Below are positions 6,775 through 10,369 of a stretch of DNA of 10,369 nucleotides, one piece after another (position 1 is the stretch's first letter; the number at the start of each line of letters is the position of its first letter). Origin of the DNA: an uncultured Burkholderiales bacterium (GTDB lineage: Bacteria; Pseudomonadota; Gammaproteobacteria; Burkholderiales; Burkholderiaceae); the NCBI GenBank assembly GCA_903845315.1, contig CAIMWY010000138.1, positions 1-10,369 of the forward strand. The letters are read 5' to 3'. Under the pieces are notes generated by a model that worked only from the letters and a program-made list of their open reading frames with translations, did not search any database and had not been told where the DNA came from. The position numbers were made by a program, and so were the translations under genes.

Positions 6775-7104
6775 TCAGTACTGACTCTCAGGCAAATCCA
6801 CCTGCATACCGTTCATGGCCTCGGTCAGTGTGATCTGACACGACAAACGGCTGTTGGCTTGGCGCGCGCATGCCGCAAAGTCAAGCATGCCGTCTTCGTC
6901 GTCGCTCTTGGGCGGTAACTGGCTCAGCCAGGGTTCACGCACCATCACATGACAGGTGGCGCAGGTCAGGGTGCCGCCACAGTCGGCGGCCACCCCCTCA
7001 ATATCGGCTGACACGGCCGCCTTCATCAAACTATGCCCTGGCTTGGCCTCGATGGTGCTGCCTTGCGTGTCTTGTGCGTTGTTGAAAAGGGTGATGCGAA
7101 TCAT
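6775..7104 (-). CDS. 2Fe-2S ferredoxin, adrenodoxin/putidaredoxin type
   Basis: This is a 109-residue single-domain electron carrier. The cluster ligands are C42, C48, C51 and C89, giving C-x5-C-x2-C-x37-C. That is the spacing of the adrenodoxin/putidaredoxin/terpredoxin group, not of plant-type ferredoxins (C-x4-C-x2-C). The acidic stretch SDDEDGMLDFA (67-77) matches the acidic interaction helix that such ferredoxins use to dock on their reductase and oxygenase. The ATG at 7102-7104 has a good Shine-Dalgarno (AAGGA, about 9 nt upstream). It follows the GS-like gene by 23 nt on the same strand, so it is the third gene of the Rieske operon and the likely electron donor to that oxygenase. Related adrenodoxin-type ferredoxins pair with alpha-only Rieske oxygenases, for example DdmB with DdmC. 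It is not the IscS-operon Fdx by context. No ferredoxin reductase is present in the window. Confidence 0.92.
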   Translation of the reverse strand: MIRITLFNNAQDTQGSTIEAKPGHSLMKAAVSADIEGVAADCGGTLTCATCHVMVREPWLSQLPPKSDDEDGMLDFAACARQANSRLSCQITLTEAMNGMQVDLPESQY

Positions 7105-7127
7105 AGAAATCGTCCTTGTGCGTGCGG

Positions 7128-8627
7128 TCAGATGCGTGCGAAATATTCTCGCCGCTGAAACTCCAAGGTGTCTTCAGCCGCTTCAAAGCGTTGGTGCTCC
7201 GCTTGCTTGATGCGGCTGTAGTAGTGGACAAACGTATCGCCAAAACCTTGCGCCATGGCCGAATCGGCATGAAAGGCGCTCAAGGCCTCGCCCAAGTTGC
7301 TGGGGATGCGCGTGTTGGTGGCGTTGGTCTCTGGGTTTTGATACGGCGCTTCGGTCGCTAGCGGTGGCAGGCTCTGTTGTGCCAAGCCCGCCAAACCCGC
7401 GTGAATTTGTGACGCCATGTACAGATACGGGTTGGCGGCTGGCTCGCCCAAACGGTTTTCAATCCGTGTGGCTGAGTCACCTGCAAGGCCTACCACGCGC
7501 AACATGGCGCCTCGGTTGTCGCGCCCCCACACAATGGCTTGTGGTGCCAAGGCGTTGGGTTGAAAGCGTCCATAGCCGTTGGCCGTGGGGGTGCACAACA
7601 AGGTGCTGCCTTGGGCGTGTTCGAGCAAACCCGCCAAGTAGTGCGCTCCCAAGTCAGACAGTGTGTGACGCGCGTCATTGGCTTGGGTGTGGGGTGCTGC
7701 CTCGTCGCGCACCATCACATTGCGTCCGTCATGCAAGCTCATCAGTGACTGGTGCAAATGCCAACCGCTGGACATGATGTGTTGAAACGGGGGGCGACAC
7801 ATGAAGGTGGCGTGGTAGCCCGCGCGCCGCAGCGCTTGTCGCACGGCATTGCGAAACAACACCATGTTGTCGGCTGCGGTCAGAGCGTCGGTGGCGCCAA
7901 ACACCGCCTCGACTTGGCTCGGCCCAAACTCAATCTCCAGAGACAGCAAAGGCAGCCCCAAGCCTTGCGCAGTGCGCTGCACGATGCGCAGCGGCTCCTC
8001 ACATTGGTCCATGTCGTTCTCAGACAGCAGGCGGTAGCCTGGGTGAATCATGCTCACCTGCGGCGCACGACCTGGCCAAGCGGCCAGATCAGGGTCGAGG
8101 TCTTTGCCATGCGTGGCGTCTTGCAATCGGTAAATATGAAATTCAATTTCCAAACCGCACACCATGCCCAAACCCTGATCGGCCAAGCGTGCGAGTGCGA
8201 GTTGCAACTGGTAGCGGCTGTCCAGTGCCACGGGCTGTGCGTTTTGAAACCAGGGTTGGCATTGCAGCCAGGCGGTTTTGTCGACCCAGGGCAAGATGCG
8301 CAGGCTTTTCGGGTCGGGTATCAGCAGCAAGTTGCTGGCGAACTCAAAGCCCGGCAACTCATCGGTGATGCTGGCTTCAAACACCTTGAACGCAGTTCGG
8401 TCTGAGGTGTCTTTGAGCAGCAAGGTGCTCACCATGCCCACCCCGTTGTGCAGCGCTTCAATGGCGGCCTCAGTCACCAAGGTTTTGCAGCGCGTCACGC
8501 CATGCACATCGCACCAAGCCAAACGCACCAGCTCAATTCCGCTGGCGCGCAGCACCTGTGTGGTGTGTGTCACCGCCGCTTGGCGTTCTGCTGTGTCTAA
8601 ACCACATTGCGAGGCAAAACTGCTCAT
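7128..8627 (-). CDS. Glutamine synthetase-family ligase, probable gamma-glutamyl-amide synthetase
   Basis: This is a 499-residue ATP-dependent ligase of the GlnA superfamily. The beta-grasp N-domain includes LVRLAWCDVHGVTRCKTL (33-50). Catalytic-domain residues match glutamine synthetase: metal/substrate glutamates E160 and E162 (GLEIEFHIY), E233 and E240 (EIEFGPSQVEA), H290 (SSGWHLHQSL) and E390/R392 in RIENRLGEPAANPYL. The chemistry is therefore likely intact. The Tyr adenylylation loop (NLYDLPPEE in E. coli GlnA) is absent, being replaced by an Asn/Thr-rich segment (428-445), so nitrogen-status control of the classical kind is unlikely. Such paralogues usually gamma-glutamylate amines (GlnA-like, PuuA, GmaS, IpuC, and TdnQ/AtdA1 of aniline degradation) rather than make glutamine. 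The start at 8625-8627 overlaps the stop of the Rieske gene (ATGA); an upstream extension of 35 residues is rejected because it lies inside that gene. The actual substrate is unknown. A main-metabolism GlnA is less likely given the context. Confidence 0.88.
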   Translation of the reverse strand: MSSFASQCGLDTAERQAAVTHTTQVLRASGIELVRLAWCDVHGVTRCKTLVTEAAIEALHNGVGMVSTLLLKDTSDRTAFKVFEASITDELPGFEFASNLLLIPDPKSLRILPWVDKTAWLQCQPWFQNAQPVALDSRYQLQLALARLADQGLGMVCGLEIEFHIYRLQDATHGKDLDPDLAAWPGRAPQVSMIHPGYRLLSENDMDQCEEPLRIVQRTAQGLGLPLLSLEIEFGPSQVEAVFGATDALTAADNMVLFRNAVRQALRRAGYHATFMCRPPFQHIMSSGWHLHQSLMSLHDGRNVMVRDEAAPHTQANDARHTLSDLGAHYLAGLLEHAQGSTLLCTPTANGYGRFQPNALAPQAIVWGRDNRGAMLRVVGLAGDSATRIENRLGEPAANPYLYMASQIHAGLAGLAQQSLPPLATEAPYQNPETNATNTRIPSNLGEALSAFHADSAMAQGFGDTFVHYYSRIKQAEHQRFEAAEDTLEFQRREYFARI

Positions 8628-10024
8628 GCGTCCACCTGGGTGTGGTGCGGGTTGGCATTGCCCTGGTGGATGGGCAGCGCCGCTGGCCACGGTGCGCCGA
8701 CACGTTTGACCGTGACTGCATGCTGCCACCAAGCTTGCCAGTCGTGCGCGGGCGCAATGCCGTCCACGGTATCGGGGCCGATGCGTTGCCTGGCCACCTC
8801 AGCTTGCGCCAAGCCCATGGGCAACTTGCCTGCCGCTACGTCGTCGATGGCTTTGATCAAATTGCGGCGGTTGGCCATGATGGCGGTGTCGCTGGTGCCC
8901 AAGTGCTCGCGTGTGCGGTCTTGAATCGGTCCCATGCTCTCGCACGCCCATTGGTCGTGCACATTGATGTCTTCTTCGCCCATGCCAAGGTAGGTGCGCG
9001 TTTGTTGCTCTTGCGCGTTGAAGCCCCAGTTGTTGTGACGACCTGAGTTGGGGACGTAGTCGGGCAAGCTGATGAAGCGCAAACGTTGGTTGCGCATGGC
9101 CTCTTTGTCCACAGGGCCATCAAAACTGGTGAACACCGAATACCAGTAGGTGTGGGTGTCGTCCACTGGCACATGCATCTGTGTGATGGTCATGGTCTCA
9201 GACAAGGGAATCACAAACGTGTGCGGGAAAATGGCGTTGGTCACACGCACGTGGGTGAGCTTGTCGTTCAAGGGACGCAAGGACGTCAAGCGCATGCCGT
9301 AAGGCATGGCTTCGGTGGTGATCTTGGGTTGGTCAAACTCGCGCAGCACCTTGGTCATGGGCCAGCGTTCACCGTCAATCGCACCCGCGCTGGCGCCTCT
9401 GAACTGTTTGCCGTAGGTGTCATCCAAGGATTCGTCAAAAAAGAAGCGATGCAAAAACGAGGCATGTGCGGGGTCTACCCCCACCTCAAACGCCTGTAAC
9501 CAGTTGCATTGCCACAAGCCTTTGAAGGCAAAGGTGTGGCTGTTGGGGGCAGTGAAGCAGTCCAACGCGGGGAAGGGCGGTGGCGCGCTGTCTTCGGGTC
9601 CAAACCAGCCAAACAAAATGCCACTGTGCTCGGCCAGTGGGTAACTGCGTTGCTTCACATGCGTGCACAGCTTGCTGCCGTCTGGCTCTGCCGGCGTCTC
9701 GGTGCATTGGCCCGTCACATCAAACTTCCAGCCGTGAAATGGGCAGCGTAAGCCGTCACTCTCATGGCGGCCAAAGGCCAAGTCTGCACCGCGGTGCGGG
9801 CAGTCACGGTCGAGCAAACCAAACACGCCGTGCGTATTTTTGAACAACACCAAGTCTTGGCCCAATACCCGAACGGCTTTGACGGGGCGTATGCCCATGC
9901 GTGTGTCAAGCGTGGGGTTGAACTCGTCCACCAGCGCCACCGGTTGCCAGTAATGCCGCATCAAATCGCCACACGGTGTGCTCGGGCCAATGCGCGTGAT
10001 GCGCTCGTTGAGTTCTGCTTTCAT
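8624..10024 (-). CDS. Rieske non-haem iron oxygenase alpha subunit (phthalate 4,5-dioxygenase-like)
   Basis: This is a 466-residue terminal oxygenase that would use O2 and electrons to hydroxylate or dealkylate an organic substrate. The N-terminal Rieske domain has C75-P-H77 and C94-P-F-H97 (CPHRGADLAFGR and LRCPFHGWKFD) as cluster ligands. The catalytic domain shows D184-P-A-H187 and H192 (VDPAHASFLH), the bridging aspartate and two iron-binding histidines. The third iron ligand is probably the Asp in IQDRTREHLG (D369), by position only. The opening (MKAELNERITRIGPSTPCGDLMRHYW, residues 1-26) and DRTREHLGTSD (369-379) are typical of the phthalate-dioxygenase/LigX-type alpha-only subfamily, and no beta subunit is encoded nearby. 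The ATG at 10022-10024 has GGAG 8 nt upstream. It is the first gene of the operon with the GS-like ligase and the ferredoxin. Substrate cannot be read from the sequence. The family also contains N- and O-demethylases, so an aromatic dioxygenase activity is not assured. Confidence 0.92.
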   Translation of the reverse strand: MKAELNERITRIGPSTPCGDLMRHYWQPVALVDEFNPTLDTRMGIRPVKAVRVLGQDLVLFKNTHGVFGLLDRDCPHRGADLAFGRHESDGLRCPFHGWKFDVTGQCTETPAEPDGSKLCTHVKQRSYPLAEHSGILFGWFGPEDSAPPPFPALDCFTAPNSHTFAFKGLWQCNWLQAFEVGVDPAHASFLHRFFFDESLDDTYGKQFRGASAGAIDGERWPMTKVLREFDQPKITTEAMPYGMRLTSLRPLNDKLTHVRVTNAIFPHTFVIPLSETMTITQMHVPVDDTHTYWYSVFTSFDGPVDKEAMRNQRLRFISLPDYVPNSGRHNNWGFNAQEQQTRTYLGMGEEDINVHDQWACESMGPIQDRTREHLGTSDTAIMANRRNLIKAIDDVAAGKLPMGLAQAEVARQRIGPDTVDGIAPAHDWQAWWQHAVTVKRVGAPWPAALPIHQGNANPHHTQVDA

Positions 10025-10053
10025 GATGTGTCTCCGTGTCCTTGTGGTCGCTC

Positions 10054-10059
10054 TTTATA
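10054..10059 (-). promoter_or_regulatory. Possible -10 element of the Rieske operon
   Basis: The minus strand reads TATAAA, 5/6 to consensus, about 30 nt before the Rieske ATG. No recognisable -35 lies 16-18 bp upstream, as expected for an activator-dependent promoter. Confidence 0.4.
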
Positions 10060-10089
10060 CAACGCAAGGCTTGGGATATTTTTGATTTG

Positions 10090-10110
10090 GCGCATCAATC
10101 CGTGATGCGC
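10090..10110 (-). promoter_or_regulatory. Perfect inverted repeat upstream of the Rieske operon
   Basis: GCGCATCA (10090-10097) and TGATGCGC (10103-10110) are exact inverted copies around 5 bases. The repeat lies 13 nt past the miaB stop and its centre is about 53 nt upstream of the predicted transcription start of the Rieske operon. It has no U-run after it on the minus strand, so it is a poor terminator for miaB. The size and position fit an operator for a dimeric regulator, or a stem that ends or protects the miaB transcript. Confidence 0.5.
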
Positions 10111-10123
10111 AAGCCCTGATCCG

Positions 10124-10369
10124 CTACACCGTTTCTTTGACCAACACCTCGCCACGCAGCGAGTGCGGATTGGCTTCGGTGATCTTGATGTCGATCAGTT
10201 GGTTCAGCAAACGCTCTGGATGAGGTCCGCCCGCAAAGTTGACGATGCGGTGGCACTCGGTGCGCGCACGCAACTCGGTGGCGTCTTTTTTGGAATAACC
10301 ATCCACCAGCACACGTTGCACCGTGCCCACGCGCTGCACGTTGATGGCACGCATGTTGTCGTCGATGAT
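10124..10369 (-). CDS. miaB: tRNA-2-methylthio-N6-dimethylallyladenosine synthase MiaB (C-terminal part)
   Basis: These are the last 81 residues of the radical-SAM methylthiotransferase that converts i6A37 to ms2i6A37 in tRNAs reading UNN codons. The visible part is the end of the linker ([20 protein letters not shown]) and the TRAM RNA-binding domain, including [26 protein letters not shown] and the closing [19 protein letters not shown]. These match the E. coli MiaB end (VEGTSRK..ELSGRTENNRVVNF..VEITDVYPNSLRGKV). The Fe-S cysteines and radical-SAM CxxxCxxC motif lie beyond the window. It ends with TAG at 10124-10126. It precedes the Rieske operon on the same strand with a 99-nt gap, so it is probably a separate unit. 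Confidence 0.92.
   Translation of the reverse strand: MIDDNMRAINVQRVGTVQRVLVDGYSKKDATELRARTECHRIVNFAGGPHPERLLNQLIDIKITEANPHSLRGEVLVKETV

Noticed and set aside
7752..8405. 217-codon plus-strand frame opposite the GS-like gene
   Set aside because: It is antisense to GS catalytic motifs, and its His/Gln-rich composition is typical of a complement-strand shadow.
8628..8732. 35-codon upstream extension of the GS-like protein
   Set aside because: It lies wholly within the Rieske coding region and is Pro/His/Cys-rich. The ATGA overlap at 8624-8627 is the natural coupled start.
8558..9046. 162-codon plus-strand frame opposite the Rieske/GS junction
   Set aside because: It is a shadow of the two real overlapping genes, with no domain or ribosome site.
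10090..10110. Inverted repeat as a standard intrinsic terminator for miaB
   Set aside because: The minus strand after the stem reads CAAATCAAAAAT, with no U-run, so it is reported as a possible operator instead.

Overview
The window looks like chromosomal DNA from a betaproteobacterium of the order Burkholderiales, probably family Comamonadaceae (Limnohabitans/Rhodoferax/Polaromonas-like). This rests on protein character, moderately high GC, and gene order: nrdA before nrdB, and ypjD next to and divergent from ffh with a PP0621-type small gene and ampD behind it. The genus is inference. Seven complete genes of recognised family, one small gene of unknown function and two partial genes at the ends fill almost all of it. 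I saw no tRNA, rRNA, CRISPR array, insertion sequence or phage gene.

Layout. (1) Positions 1-3430, minus strand: the class Ia ribonucleotide reductase locus. nrdA (354-3272) is followed by the start of nrdB (1-256, cut by the window edge), with a strong hairpin between them. Upstream of nrdA, two 16-bp NrdR boxes with centres 32 bp apart bracket a near-consensus sigma-70 promoter. (2) Positions 3431-3647: a non-coding stretch with a possible weak ampD terminator. (3) Positions 3648-5289, minus strand: a tight operon ypjD (CcsA-family haem/cytochrome assembly-like membrane protein) - PP0621-type small membrane/zinc-ribbon protein - ampD (anhydro-muropeptide amidase). (4) Positions 5346-6707, plus strand: ffh, the signal recognition particle GTPase, diverging from ypjD. 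(5) Positions 6775-10024, minus strand: a three-gene operon of a phthalate-dioxygenase-type Rieske oxygenase alpha subunit, a glutamine-synthetase-fold ligase overlapping it by 4 nt, and an adrenodoxin-type 2Fe-2S ferredoxin. (6) Positions 10124-10369, minus strand: the C-terminal TRAM end of miaB.

How the parts work together. Most of the window is housekeeping: dNTP synthesis, cell-wall recycling, protein targeting and tRNA modification. The accessory element is the Rieske - GS-like - ferredoxin operon inserted between ffh and miaB. By analogy with aniline degradation (a gamma-glutamylanilide synthase coupled to a Rieske dioxygenase), it may encode an amine-activating and oxidising pathway in which the GS-like enzyme gamma-glutamylates an amine and the Rieske enzyme, fed electrons by the ferredoxin, oxidises or dealkylates the product. 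That function is inference. The operon has no beta subunit, no reductase and no gamma-glutamyl hydrolase, so it is either minimal or completed by genes elsewhere. A perfect 8-bp inverted repeat upstream of it could be its operator.
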